A stretch of DNA of 64,000 nucleotides, taken from positions 1,718,342 through 1,782,341 of the forward strand of contig JAJEKV010000050.1 in NCBI GenBank assembly GCA_021234155.1, given 5' to 3'. Under the pieces are notes generated by a model that had not been told where the DNA came from, searched no databases, and was given only the letters and a program-made list of their open reading frames with translations. The translations under genes and the position numbers were made by a program. Source of the stretch: Isoetes taiwanensis (Eukaryota; Streptophyta; Lycopodiopsida; Isoetales; Isoetaceae). This document shows, one piece after another, positions 1-11,853 of the stretch (positions within the stretch are counted from its first letter, which is position 1; the number at the start of each line of letters is the position of its first letter).

Positions 1-850
1 GTAGATAACTGCATGCAGTTTGTTCCTTGATTTTGTTTTATTTATTAATACTTTCTTTGCTTTATTTTGTAGTATGTCGCACCAAGCCACTCTTAATACC
101 AATTTTGTTATTTACAAAATTCTCATTATTCAGATAAGGACAATTGTAGGAGCAAGTTTAGGTCATTTGTTAAAGCTTCCAACTTTGTTTTTTAACATAT
201 ATAAGTGCGATAAGACATATGCTTTCAAAATATTTTTATTGACACTTCCTCCTAAAAATGGCACGTAGCTTTTTGAGGAAAAAATGGGGCTTTTAAAATT
301 ATAAGAAAAAGCATAAAAAAACAGATTTAGGAGGTGCCAGACCGGCTTTGGTCATGGCGCCTTGCTTCATCCATTTCGATACCATTTTCTAACATCTAAT
401 CATTTTCTAGCATCTAAGCTTTGCCTTTGCCAGATCTGGAGATATAACAAGCTTCTTTCCTTGCAGAGCGATCTGCCTTGCAAGGATTTCTTTTTCGAGT
501 GGTAAAGCTATGGCACATGATGAACAAAGAATGATGTGGACAAGAAATTCCATATTTTATGATTGCCTGCACAAAATGGCCTGCAAATCCAGCTCTGTAG
601 TCTGAGATTGAAATCTAGGTAAGTTTGAATTTGTGTTTGAGAGCTTATTGGGTTTCGGTTGTGTGTTTAGGGTTTAACTTTTTTGTGCTTGCTTCTGTAT
701 TCTATTGATAGGTAATTGAAGCTTGGCTAGTTTTGGTATTACCATTATTTTGGTTTCACATATTTGATTTTCTAGCGTTTTGGAATATTCTTCTGCGTGG
801 CAACATCATTCATGTTCTCTGTTCTTCCCTTTTCTTTTGTGAATGTCATA
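1..850. other. Intergenic, no gene recognised
   Basis: AT-rich sequence with only short open frames that show no recognisable domain. I see no repeat boundary or RNA gene here. Confidence 0.5.
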
Positions 851-864
851 TTCATGTTATTGGG

Positions 865-1153
865 ACTTCCAATGGTTGTCAACTACAACACCCATGGAGC
901 ACGAGGCAATGGCAGGGTTTCAAATCCTGTGTGTTCTTAGATTAAACACGTTCATTGTCAGGCAAATTGATATATGTTTGCTGCTAGACGAATTTCATGC
1001 TGTAACTGAGTAGACAATAGGAAGACATGGGCAGAAGATATGAAATCAGGGGGGTTGGAAAAGAGAAATGTTCATGACGGCCTTGGCCGTCGCGATAAAT
1101 TTCTTGTAGAAATAAGTGTGTGGATGGATAATAGTTTGGAAATTGAGAATGTT
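865..1153. repeat. Diverged direct repeat, copy 1
   Basis: This block aligns over most of its length with 2451-2711, with frequent substitutions and small indels. It contains a short hairpin (GACGGCC, TT loop, GGCCGTC) near 1076 that is eroded in the second copy. The repeat family is not recognised and no coding potential is evident. Confidence 0.6.
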
Positions 1154-1159
1154 AATAAG

Positions 1160-2445
1160 ACATTGCATGATCTGGGCACTGGGCTTATAAGTATGATAAT
1201 ATTCTAGATCAATTGTTTAGCTAACATGTGAGGTTTTAGCGTTAATGCTTCCACGTTATTGCATAAGTTTACGAATTTGTCGAGACATCACTTGAATTGC
1301 GTTAATGTTTTTAAGTTACTGCACAGGTTTACAAGTTTGTCAAGGCATATCTTGGATTGATACAGTGGCTTTGGTTCGAGAAATTTTTCAACCTCAAGAA
1401 GCACCTTTCTGACTATCCTGGACCTACCTCGGCAAGCTCCAACACAAAGCCACGATTCCTCCAGAAATACTAAGAAAATCTGCTATTTTTAGCTGGAAGT
1501 ATCTCTACTGTTTCAAATTTGTCTAGCTAAATCTGGATTTTGTCCAGTAGGTTACAAGGGTTTCAGGGAACTTTCCGAACTAAGACAGTGGCATCTTTAA
1601 TATATATGGAGGTGCATTTAGCATTGAGAGAATGGACAATTGTCATCCGCTTTCATATGGGCTGGGAAGTCTATATTTATGTACATTTGTTGCTCCAAAA
1701 GCATTCTTGATGGGCGATCTGTGCAACAAACTCGAGCTTTGGCAATGTAATCGGTTGAGGATGCTATCATCAGGGATATTAGGGATATTTAACATCAAAA
1801 TAATCAGTTATCGGCTTGTGGCCGGCAATAATCTTTCACTTTTTATGTTTTCACTTTTTGAAACTTTATATTCTGGAATGTTCTACAGGAATATTCCAAG
1901 AACTTTCTAGAAGCTTCCTAGAATATTCATATGGAATATTATCGTGTAAATACGGGTTATATCTATATGGTCATCACACAAGGCATTGAAGATTGCTATG
2001 GACAACAACAGCTAAAACAAACTTATTCTGCAGCAAAAAAGAAAGAGAGAAGAAGAAGAAGAAGGGGGGGGGGGGAACAATCGGGGGAGGGGGAGGAGGG
2101 AGTGTATTATCAAATAAAACAAAAGCAAGAAATAAACTAAATTGCATGCATTTGCCTGCCAAAAAGATCAACTTCAGGAAGTAAAAAGTTCTCAAAAGCA
2201 GAGTTCTCTTGAGTATACTCAAAGAAAAGCTCAGCTAAGGATGATCTTCAACATATATATCTTCCATACATAACTATAGAAAAAATAATAAATGCAAGGG
2301 AAGAAATATTTGAAGCAAAAGCCATTTTAAAAATGGGCTTAGTGCGCTCAAACCTTTCCAAGCTCTAGAATAAACAATAATAGACAAAATCCTAACCATA
2401 CACTTAGGAAATAGGTCAAAATCTAGTTGAGCGAGTTAGTGGGAC
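1160..2445. other. Intergenic, purine/G-run tract inside
   Basis: No gene recognised. Positions about 2035-2101 are almost pure purine with a run of nine or more G, followed by GGAGG-type repeats. The short open frames over this tract are low-complexity artefacts. Confidence 0.5.
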
Positions 2446-2450
2446 TCCCA

Positions 2451-2711
2451 ATGGCTGTCGACTACAATACCCACGGAGCACATGGCGTATTCTTAGATTA
2501 TACATGTTCGTTGTCAGACAAATTGATACATGTTCACTGCCCGTCGAATTTCATGTTGTAAGTGAGTAGACAAAGGACGGGAAGACATGGACAAAGGATA
2601 TGAAAGCAGGGGGATTAGAAAAGAGAAATGTTTTCAGCGCCTTGTCTGCCGCGATAAATTTCTGGTAGGAATAAATGTGGGAATGAGTAATAGCTTGGAA
2701 ATTGATAATGT
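2451..2711. repeat. Diverged direct repeat, copy 2
   Basis: Second copy of the block at 865-1153, same orientation, shorter by about 30 bases that include the segment near 901-930 of copy 1. Decay of the internal palindrome suggests both copies are old. Confidence 0.6.
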
Positions 2712-2714
2712 TAC

Positions 2715-3480
2715 TAGAAGTCTAGGCGATTCCACAGGTGGTTTTTGGGGCTGAAAATTTGCAGGCTGGCTTCTGTTATCAATCTTAAATACTGCAATTC
2801 CTCCTCTTACTTCCAATTCCGACCCTTCTAACCCAAAAACGGTCCATCCTAGGCCCAATTAGCCCTTTTCAGGGCACTCCAGAATCTGCCACAAATGCTT
2901 TATAGAATCTATCCGTGAAATCTCAACCCTCTTTGATAATTACTATTTATTTCTTTTATGATCCAATCCAATCCTACTGCTTTGATTTCATCTTTTTTCA
3001 CAGACATATGAATCCAACAAGCCATGCAAATCTCAAGGAACAATGCTTAAATAATTGATTGACTCAGAGATAAAAAAGCTTATTCAATCCAGATCATGAA
3101 TCATTATTGATTACTTGTAACCCGAAAGCCTTCATGCTTGAATTCAATCTGCAATAAATGAAATCTCAAACAAATCGGTGAAAACCCCACCTAGAAGATA
3201 AAGATCCAAGGCATTACTAGGCTTTGGCGTCTTCACTAATCCTCCTGGTACAATCCCCTTCTCTGCCTTCATGCTCCAGGTGATCTCCTTAGAAAGCTCC
3301 ACATTTGCAAAAAAAAATCCTCCTCCACAGATTTGCAAAAGCCTTTGAAAAATTTCTCTCTAATAAAAAGCAGAACCCCTGCTTATGTGAGGTACATAAT
3401 GTATGCATGCTAAACTTAGACATATACGTAGATAAAATACGTATGCTCGCACATCAAGTGGCCAGGACCGTTACAATTAC
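2715..3480. other. Intergenic, no gene recognised
   Basis: AT-rich sequence with short frames only; none resembles a known domain. Confidence 0.45.
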
Positions 3481-3481
3481 A

Positions 3482-3640
3482 CTTTCTTATTTTTTTTAAG
3501 AGGTCCTCCATTTAAGTCGGAGGCCAGTTTCAGATCTTCTACTCGAGGGCGGCAAAATAAGAAAAATCCAGTTTATGTACTACGTGATTCACCGCTAGAG
3601 CAACATTACGCCCCGTAGGGCTTTGAGGGGCCGCCTTGAC
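3482..3640. repeat. Interspersed repeat with paired stems, copy 1
   Basis: Closely matches 50812-50955. It holds two potential stems, CCTCC/GGAGG near 3503-3525 and GCCCC/GGGGC near 3611-3631. The stem bases are conserved between copies while some loop bases differ. The family is not recognised; it may be an edge of a Ty3-type element, because the second copy directly abuts a gag remnant. Confidence 0.55.
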
Positions 3641-3649
3641 ACCCTATGG

Positions 3650-4215
3650 GGTGCGATGCTGCCCAGCCAGTGACTTATGGGACGTTTGGGTCAGATTATG
3701 ATACGTGACATTTCAAATAGAAATTGTTGGCTCGGCTATGGCGCAGTTTCTTGCGGAGCCCTGGCAGAGTTCGTTGCTGGATTCAGCGGTGGGTAAGGTT
3801 TCTTTCGAGCCATGGTTCCAAAAAATAGAGGCAGAGCTATAGCAATAAAAAACATGATTGCTCCAGTAAAAATGAAAATTCTTTTCGCAGGGTTTCTGCA
3901 GAGTAGAGGAACTCCTGCTGCTCATAAGCAAACAGAGGACATCGATCGCGGCGCCGCTCTGCAAGTGATGGTGTGATATAATTTATGCTAAATTTGACTG
4001 TACCAAGCGTATATTACGTTATTTTAGCTCTTCCTTCTCAATACTATTTAGATACACACACGAAGTCCCAGTCAGCATATCCTTGTAAATCTAACGGGTA
4101 GAGGATGCTGAGTTGGCATCTTTTAGCGTTTGGGATTGTGTTTGTGCATCAACGGCTCGCGTTGTTTGCTTTGGGATCGTGCCAACATCCAACGGACAGA
4201 AACGTCAACTTCTTA
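3650..4215. other. Upstream region of the kinase gene
   Basis: No separate gene recognised. The frame of the kinase stays open upstream to about 4130, but without any ATG before 4283. Confidence 0.45.
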
Positions 4216-4222
4216 CGAAAGG

Positions 4223-4229
4223 TATAAAT
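4223..4229 (+). promoter_or_regulatory. Likely TATA box of the kinase gene
   Basis: TATAAAT lies 54-60 bases upstream of the ATG at 4283. A start of transcription about 30 bases downstream (around 4255) would give a short purine-rich leader (GAGAGAGAG, ACAGACAGAG) and place the ATG as the first start codon. This is inference from spacing. Confidence 0.5.
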
Positions 4230-4282
4230 TTGGTCACGTTTCATTTCACAGAGAGAGAGTTCACAGACAGAGTCGCGAAGAA

Positions 4283-5353
4283 ATGGAGACAGAGATGCAA
4301 GAGGCAGAAGAAGACGTTCTCAACTACACTTATTCGGCTTCATATCCCAATCTTTTGGAGCGCTATGATCTGGTGAAGGAGATAGGCAGCGGCGCCCAAG
4401 CTACGGTTTTCCTTTGCAGGAGTAAAAGGGGTAAGAAACAGTTTGCTTGCAAAACCATCTCAATTGAGAAGGCCGAATACACAAATCCAGCAGAGGAGAT
4501 AGAGATTATGCAGAAATTGGCCAGCAGCCCTGGCATAATACTCTTACACGAAGTGATCATAGATGATGGTTACTGGCACCTGATCATGGAATTATGTGAA
4601 TGTAGTTTGGTTGACCTAATTATGAACAGAGGCAGGTTATGCGAGAAGGAAGCGGCCCTTCTTATTCGAAACCTTTCACTAGCTATACAAGATCTACATC
4701 AAAATGGTATTATCCACCGGGACCTGAAGCCAGATAACATTCTGGTGGTCTCAACAGCAAAACCTTACGATGTTAGGGTTTCGGATTTTGGCATCTCGGC
4801 TCGTTTTACATGTTCTCCTCCCAATTTTACATCCCAAGTTGGAACTGATGGCTACTTTGCTCCCGAGGTTCTGCAGGGATATTATTCCACAGAGATAGAC
4901 ATATGGGGTTTGGGTTTGATATTATATCAGTCACTTACTGGCCTCAATCACTTCCCAAACTTAGAGACTGGTGAGATTGGAGAAAAACTGCTTAATGGCG
5001 AGGATTTGGCTGTATCAGAATTAGAATGGCCCGCTGGAATGGTATCAGAAGAAGCAAGGAGTCTTGTTTTGGCGATGTTGCGGCCTGATCCCGAGGAAAG
5101 AATAAGTTTGCAGCAAATATTATCACACCCTTGGATCGTCCAATACTCAGTTGCATGCGAAAGGAGGAGGATAAGGAGGACAAAGATTAAGATACCATGC
5201 GACATGATGCATGAACAGGCAGCAGCTGAAAGCTTAAATCACAAGAGGCCATGCTATGAAGATGGTACATGTATGCTTCCTTCTAAGCTCATCAAACTTC
5301 AAGGGACTAGTGGATCACTGCAAGCATTGAATCCATGTGCAACTGCTTGCTAA
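4283..5353 (+). CDS. Serine/threonine protein kinase, CAMK/CDPK-like, intronless
   Basis: A 356-residue kinase. The ATG at 4283 is the first in frame; the frame upstream opens only with TTG. Residues about 28-296 form one kinase domain: glycine loop EIGSGAQATVF (33-43), ATP-anchoring lysine in FACKTI (Lys57), alpha-C glutamate near 72, catalytic HRDLKPDN (145-152, Asp147), SDFG (Asp168) and APE (193-195). All catalytic residues are present, so it should be active. The HRDLKPDN form indicates Ser/Thr specificity and the whole resembles plant CDPK-related kinases, but no EF-hands follow. The tail of about 60 residues is basic (ERRRIRRTKIK) and then unremarkable. No signal peptide or membrane segment is seen. 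Substrate and pathway cannot be told. The 3' end is duplicated downstream (5506-6150). Absence of introns could mean an old retrocopy, but I see no poly(A) trace. Confidence 0.85.
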   Translation: METEMQEAEEDVLNYTYSASYPNLLERYDLVKEIGSGAQATVFLCRSKRGKKQFACKTISIEKAEYTNPAEEIEIMQKLASSPGIILLHEVIIDDGYWHLIMELCECSLVDLIMNRGRLCEKEAALLIRNLSLAIQDLHQNGIIHRDLKPDNILVVSTAKPYDVRVSDFGISARFTCSPPNFTSQVGTDGYFAPEVLQGYYSTEIDIWGLGLILYQSLTGLNHFPNLETGEIGEKLLNGEDLAVSELEWPAGMVSEEARSLVLAMLRPDPEERISLQQILSHPWIVQYSVACERRRIRRTKIKIPCDMMHEQAAAESLNHKRPCYEDGTCMLPSKLIKLQGTSGSLQALNPCATAC

Positions 5354-5505
5354 TTGCTGATGAAGAATGGTAAAAAGCCTACACACATGGGTATTGTCAG
5401 GTTGATCGCTGCCAGCAATGGAACCATGTGCAATTGCTTGCTAAAATTGCTGATGAAATGAAAGTTACCAATTGTACATGAAATGTGTTACCAATTCTGT
5501 AACAC

Positions 5506-6150
5506 CCTTGGATTGCCAAATATTCAGTTGCCGCTGGCTCGTTTGATAAGTTCAAAGCACGACTAGTTGCAAAATAATTAATCACAACCGGTTGTGCATA
5601 TTATTGAGAGTATTGCTAGCATTTGTTGCTTAGTTTGATTTGTTTATACATCAAATGGATGTCAAAACTACGTTCCTCAATGAAGATCTTAGTGAAGAGA
5701 TTTACATGAGTCAACCAGATGGTTTTGAAGTTGCCCCTCATTAAAGGCTTTGTATAGACTAAGACAAAGCTTCTTGGGTGAGAAGTGTTTTTAAAGATTA
5801 AGATACCAGGGGACATGATGCATGAACAGGCAGCAGCTGAAAGCTTAAATCACAAGAGGCCATGCTACGAAGATGGTACATGTATGCTTCCTTCTAAACT
5901 CATCAAATTCCAAGGGATTAGTGGATCACTGCAGGCATTGAAGCCACGTGCAATTGCTTGTTAATTGCTGATGAAGAAAGGAAAAAAGCCCACGCACAAG
6001 GGTATTGGCAGGTGGATGGTTGTGAGCAATGAAGCCATGCGCAATTGCTTGCTAAAATTGCTGATAAAATGAAAGGGCAATGAAATGGAAGTTGCCAATT
6101 GTATATAAATTGTGTTACCAATTCTGTAACACAAAGACGTGTCCAAGGAT
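5506..6150 (+). pseudogene. Duplicated 3' end of the kinase gene, interrupted
   Basis: A second copy of the kinase 3' end. 5506-5535 repeats the HPWI region of the kinase domain (compare 5129-5158). 5796-5970 repeats the last ~170 coding bases and stop region (compare 5184-5364). 6009-6140 repeats the 3' flank (compare 5398-5520). A Copia reverse-transcriptase fragment sits between. The copy lacks the kinase core and cannot encode a kinase. Confidence 0.75.
5541..5785 (+). pseudogene. Copia reverse transcriptase fragment
   Basis: Translation gives KFKARLVAK, then after a gap [20 protein letters not shown] and QPDGF, then LYRLRQ. These are in the order of the plant Ty1/Copia reverse transcriptase (KARLVAKG, QMDVKTAFLNG, QPEGF, LYGLKQ). 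Stops and missing segments show it is dead. It lies exactly at the break between the duplicated kinase pieces. Confidence 0.75.
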
Positions 6151-7315
6151 GGCTTGACATATGCCCCTTGATGTATCAACATATTCTTTCAATGGAAGTA
6201 TCTATATTCTTTATATTTTCATAGTGCAGAAAATGTAAATGTAAGACTCATCAAGTCTTGAAAGATTGAAACAATTGAGAATGGATGTTAGCAGCAAATA
6301 TGACTATCTGAAGTGGCATGGAGATCAGCAGTTCACATTATCCTTCATAAATAGGTATATTGTACTGTAATTGAATTTTGCTGCAGAATGCAGCATTGGA
6401 TATTTGATGCATGTTGTATAAACTGTAGTGAGTGCAGGCTCCCGGATGCAGCCACCAATTTATTCTTTGTTGCCTATCTGCTAGGGTTATTTCTGCTGTT
6501 TTTGCTTCTAACCTCATATGACAGTGCAGGCGTATGATTATCCTCATTCAAGCCCTCATGTAGGAGAGATATGGCACACTGTCATCATGGCACACAAATC
6601 TTTGACTCATGGAACGCTTCCTCTAGAATACATGGTAGATTTTTTGTGTATATTTCCCTTCTTCTCAGCTTCTAAGCATCTCAATTTCATTACAGATAGA
6701 ACAAACTGAAGTAATGGCCATGGGCAAGTGTTGTTTCCAAGGCCGGTATCTTCTGTTGGCAGAAAAATCCGCAGTTAGTTCTCTCAAATCGTAGCACAGA
6801 AAATGCAGTTGTGCTTCTTCCAAGTGACATAGTCAGAGGAAAGAACTCCATGAACAAATGCACTGAATCAGCCTTTGAGATATAACATACCGAAATACAA
6901 AAAGTGAGCTGCTATCTATCTTTTTTGTTTGGATGGCAGTTTTGGGAATTCAGGAAATTCACATTCGACATCTATCAAATCGGCATTCTTCTTACTTTTT
7001 TCTTCACTAGATTACTTGCTTTTCTCGTTCTTCAAGCCGCTGCCACATCAATCCGGGCCCAAATCTTGCTGCTGCCATGGCTGCAAACGTCTCAAGTGAC
7101 CGTCTCAAGTGACCATATCGGTATTTTTTTCAGACCATATAAGTTAGTTGTAAATGTGAAAACATGCGCCCCAAAATACTTGGGATGTGTTTATGTGATG
7201 TTCATTCGAGCAAGGAAGCGAACAAGTTGTCAATATACGTTCATTGCCACTATGGCGATCCACAGGGAGCTTTTCAACAAAAATTTCTAAAACATCGAGC
7301 ATTCTCAGGTTTGTT
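6150..7315. other. Intergenic, no gene recognised
   Basis: Short frames only; no domain or repeat boundary recognised. Confidence 0.4.
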
Positions 7316-7319
7316 AGAT

Positions 7320-8085
7320 CTTCTAAGTCTTTGAATGATGATTGCAAACTTCTGAAAATGCAAGCTTCATCAACACATTGTTTCGCAGGGGCCTGGGCAG
7401 GACAAATATTTAGGATTCTTATACAGATGTATGGGAGGTGTGGATCTTCACGGATGCAAGGGAAATAATTGATAACATGCAGCGTCAGAATGTATTTACA
7501 TAGAACATGATGCTTTTTGCATATATTCAGAAGGAAAAGCTCAAGGAGGCTCAACACTTGCATAGGAGGGACAAATGCAATGCAAGAAGCTATCAGGCTC
7601 TTCAAAAATATGCCGCGGAAGGTTAGCCTTCTGGAATACGATGATTATTGCTTATGTTTAACATGGGCATCTGAATAAGGCTTGCCTCCTCTTCAAACAG
7701 ATGCCCGAGAGAGATGTGATGTCATGGAAAACTATAGCGATTGCAAAAGAGAACTTGCCTGAGCAGGATCTTGTCAGGTAAAAGCAAGAAAGCATCAAAG
7801 ATATCGGCAGATGCATCTAGATATCCTAGTACCTGACAATGTTACTTTTGGTAGTGCTATCTGTCCATGTAGTCATGGTGGCTTGGTGGAGGGTTGTCAC
7901 TTTTTTGTTTTAATGAGTACATTCTATTGTATCACAACAGGGCTTCTTCATGTAAACTCTATGATTGTATCTTTGGTTGGAAGAGGCTAAGAGTTTGCAT
8001 AACAATATGCTCTTTCATGCCGATCCTGCATCATGGATAGCACTGACAAGTTCATGCAGGATATATGATGTATAAGCAGTCTCAT
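7320..8085 (+). pseudogene. Pentatricopeptide-repeat (PPR) protein pseudogene, PLS type
   Basis: PPR repeat signatures appear in order on the plus strand but in shifting frames. QMYGRCGS lies at about 7424, then AMQEAIRLFKNMPRK near 7580. WNTMIIAYV, a stop, HGHLNKACLLFKQMPERDV and MSW follow at 7641-7732. YRQMHLDILVPDNVTFGSAI leads into CSHGGLVEG at about 7799-7900, and ADPASWIALTSSCR at about 8020-8062. In land plants such proteins bind organelle RNA in editing, splicing or processing. At least two in-frame stops and several frameshifts make this a dead copy. The signature order matches the C-terminal half of a PLS protein, so the 5' part seems missing or unrecognisable. Confidence 0.8.
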
Positions 8086-8089
8086 AATG

Positions 8090-11000
8090 AAGTAGTATCA
8101 GTCTTTCTTTGTCATTGAGTTACCTTGCCCAGTTTTAGGAAGGATGTTCCCTGATCTTACTTGGCAGCTGCTTATCAACATTTTACAAGTCATAATGGTA
8201 AGGGTTACGTTTATGACATCATATTCTTCTCATTTCATTCCCTGTTAATGCGAATACAAGAGTTACAGTATTGTCTTGGCTGGACCAGACTGGAAACCCA
8301 TGATATATATGGCCTTGATATACGCATTGCCCCTGTAATATCAAGAAATAATATGAATTAATTCGTCACTGGGAGAGTGTGTAGTGTGGCTGTTATGGTT
8401 GCCTCTTTTATGGCAATAATTGTTGAAAGTTTCCATTACAATGAGATGCCATCATACCACGGATGACCAGGGGGACAATAGAAATAATATCCCCAGTACA
8501 TCTATGGGTTTTTGTAGTCATCCAAATTGAAGTGCCAGATATACGCTCCAATAGCTCATTTTATGACTTCATAGTTAAATTGCATTGAGAGGTGCTGGAT
8601 GATAGGCCAACAGGCATGTTGTTTGATGGTATTTGTTTTAGTTCGTGGATAATACATATGTTGGGACATTGCAATAGTTCCATTTCCACTCTCAAGTATC
8701 TTTTGAATTCAACAATATAAATACATAATAGCTGTCAATCACAAGAACAGCCAACAAGAAAGGAAGTTCCAATTTAATATAAGATGCTTTCTTTTTGGTG
8801 AGCTGCAGATGTTGCTAGACACCCAAGCTGTGAAGATTCTCTGCTAGAGGTGCCAGCATTAGGAGCATAGGTAACATAGACATCTTTGTTTCCCCTATTT
8901 TTATGTTCTTAGATGCCATCTGTGATTGCTGTTTCTCATAATTGCCTTCATCACATGCGGCATCGACCAGCTATACAATGGCCCGTGAGATTGACAAAGC
9001 TGAAGCTCACTTAAATGTCTGCAACTACAATATATATGCAGTTTATTCTCTATTGTTATAACCCTCCCCACATTTCTTGCAGGTTATACTCTCACCACTA
9101 GAGTCAATAGTGGATACATATTGCGCATTGCTACAAGAGGGAACATTAACTGATTTTAAATGAGTACTTGATCTAAAGGTGCATGTTCATTTTGGACATC
9201 TAATGACATTCACTAGTCGTAATTATATTAATAGCATCAGTTAGTTATATTTGAAAGTACATGTGATGTCGCACATTGCAAAGTGAAGTTTGTTTGCAAA
9301 GTGACGTTTGTGTTGTACATGCATCATATTCATTTATGTCTGAGCATGCATTATGTTTTTTTACAGGATTAAGGAAAGCAGAAAAGCAGCCACTGTCATC
9401 TTTTGCTGCTTCAATAGCTTCACCAATCACTTCAGCCATTTGTACAGCAAGCATCAACTTTTGATTTTCTTTCATCTATACTAACTGCTTCTTCCTGCAG
9501 GAGGAGGAGCAATGGGCCTATCTACTTATTTAAAATGTTTTTGGGGCAAGGTGTCTCCCTTTTTCCGGCCGCCGGTAACGCCGGTAACACTCTATTTTCC
9601 GGCCAAAAGCGTGATTTTGGCACCGGAAATTTTTTGTTGCTTGATAAAAAAATTTGGTGGACGTTGCAGTGGAGATATGCGTTACAGGGATTTTGGCGGT
9701 GCATTCGTCTGCGCCGTTACACCCTTCTGCAGCCATCTCGGCTTCAGAATGATAGAACCAAGAAGCAAAACTTTATTCGGCAACCTCAAGTTTTTCGTGA
9801 CCTTTTTGCAAATAGGGCGCGATTTTTCCAGTGTCTTTTCTTTGCTACTGTAGTTCTGGTATCTGGAGAAGGCCTCTAACTTGATTTCATTGTTTGCTTG
9901 CAATTTTTAGAGCCCACATACTTAGCAACCTCTGGAGCTTCAAGGGGCTAAAGTTTCAGGTAAAATAATTTCTGCAACCGCATACTCTAGCTTTACATTG
10001 TCGCAATAGTCTACCTGTGAAAATCAACTGGGGGCAGTCTTTGTGGGACTCTGTTACATTGCATTGGAGATGATATCTGTGTTGTCTTATCCCAGCCTAT
10101 TGTAAAGAATCAATTCCAGTCTGCTTTCTTTCTTGCGTCTAAGGTAAGTACTAGCAGAGATTTTGACTTTTGCAGGAGAAGGGCGAGATTAGGTCTGGGT
10201 TTATGCTTGCAAAACAGGGGCTTGCTTGCTCAGATTGTGTCATTTTTTTTCAGATTGTTCGTAAAGACTTTAGGCATCTACCTCATTTTAGATTGTTTAG
10301 GTAGACGTGTGATGTTTCTTTCTGCACATTTTATTTTTTGTATTTTACAGATTGTGCTGATTATGGCATAGAAGCTACTCATTGCAAATCTGAAAGTCGT
10401 CCAAGGTAATCATTTATCATGTTTTTGCAGTCTTCTGCTCAGATTTGAATATTTTATTCATTGCTCTTTTTACACAAACCATGAACCATGCATGGAAATG
10501 GAAACCAAAACGTGAAGGCTATTCTAATAGCTTTCTACCTCTGGGATAATACAAACTACGTATGTCCCTACTTGATCATCAGGGTGCATGCATCATTAGA
10601 TTATTGGCTTGGGTCAGGCATGATTGGCATCCAGGGATCTAATTTGTACCATGGTTTAAATAGAGTAGTAAGCTATATTAGATGATACAACGGACTGCTA
10701 AAGGTTACAATAGATACATGCATGTGCTATGGCCTCAAAACATTTTGATATTGTTGCATATTGTTATTTATAGCTGGTACATGCTGTAGACTGGCTAATT
10801 TACATATAATCTACATAAATAATGGTTATTTAAGAGCAATGATGGTTTTACATGTATTTGTTAGAAATTAATTCGATATCACATCCTGCGGAAGCAAACT
10901 TAACAGACTTTGCATTCTGCAGACCTAGCAAAGTTAGCATTTGTAAGAAACCAGCCTGGAAGGAAAAGGAATTTGGGCATGTTGCCAGTGCATTATTTGT

Positions 11001-11360
11001 TGGTTTTCCTTTAATCCTTCACCTTTTGTCCATTTCTTTTATCTAGCATTGTGCATTTATTTTGCTGGAGGAATTTTGCTGCCATAGTCAGTATTTTGCT
11101 ACAGTCATGTACATTACGAAAGTCAGTTTTAAGACCTCTTTCGTGTAAATCTTTGGCAGGCTGGAAGGGAAGGAATATGGGTCTGGCAACGTGCTAACCA
11201 ACTATTCAACTGGTTACCTCTAGGATGCAATTACAGAAGAAGACAGGATAATTGGTATGCATGGAGGAATTGGGAGGTTTGCCTGTTGGTATTGTAAAGG
11301 ACCTGAGTTTTACAGATTTCTAACTTCCAAGTGCATATACATGTTTGTAAAATTACTGTT
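8090..11360. other. Long stretch without a recognised gene
   Basis: I see no domain, RNA gene or element boundary that I can support. Open frames at about 9512-9903 on both strands (113-114 residues plus) lie in a locally GC-richer patch but resemble nothing known to me and overlap each other. Introns or untranslated parts of an unrecognised gene are possible. Confidence 0.4.
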
Positions 11361-11363
11361 TTA

Positions 11364-11853
11364 GGGTCTATTTGCACCCATGGTTAAGTTTAGTTAAGTT
11401 AACTTTTACAATTAAGTTAAGTTAACACTAACCGGGTTTCACACCAAAGCTAGTTAAAGAATTTAGTTAGGCTGACTTAACGGAAAACTATTTCGCACTC
11501 GTTTAGTTAAAAAATTTGGTTAAAAAATAACTTAACTAACTAACTAAATGCTTTCGAACATGTCTAGTTAAGTTAGCCAAAGGTATAAAAAATTATAAGC
11601 ACATTTAACTAACCTTAAAGTGACCTCTATGAGGTCATTTAACTTTTAGTGCTAATTTTTTATTTAGTTAACTTTTAGTTAATTTTGCTGAATAAGGTGT
11701 GAAGTCAAGTTTAGTTAGCGTTTTTGGTTAAAAAAATAAACTAAATTCTTAACTATATTTCTTAACTATATGCTAACTTAACTAGTGGTGCCAATGTAAA
11801 TTTAGTTAAAAACCATATTTTAACTTAACTTAACCGCGGGTGCGAATGCACCC
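11364..11853. mobile_element. Tourist-like (PIF/Harbinger) MITE
   Basis: A 490-bp element with terminal inverted repeats. The left end starts GGGTCTATTTGCACCCATGG and the right end, read on the other strand, starts GGGTGCATTCGCACCCGCGG; both then run into GTTAAGTT. It is flanked by the 3-bp direct repeat TTA on each side, the target duplication of PIF/Harbinger elements. The interior is built almost entirely of TTAGTTAA-type motifs in both orientations and encodes nothing. Confidence 0.75.

Noticed and set aside
3713-3964. 83-residue minus-strand frame and a plus-strand frame (LLDSAVGKVSFEPWFQKIEA)
   Set aside because: Looks somewhat protein-like, but I cannot match it to a family and it is short and unsupported.
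4130-4282. N-terminal extension of the kinase (51 codons)
   Set aside because: The extension opens with TTG, has no ATG, and lies across a TATA box at 4223-4229.
9512-9903. Overlapping frames of about 113 residues on the plus strand and others on the minus strand
   Set aside because: No recognisable domain, mutually overlapping, no splice or codon evidence; reported only as an unexplained patch.
10488-10685. 65-residue open frame
   Set aside because: Isolated, no domain, typical of chance frames in AT-rich sequence.
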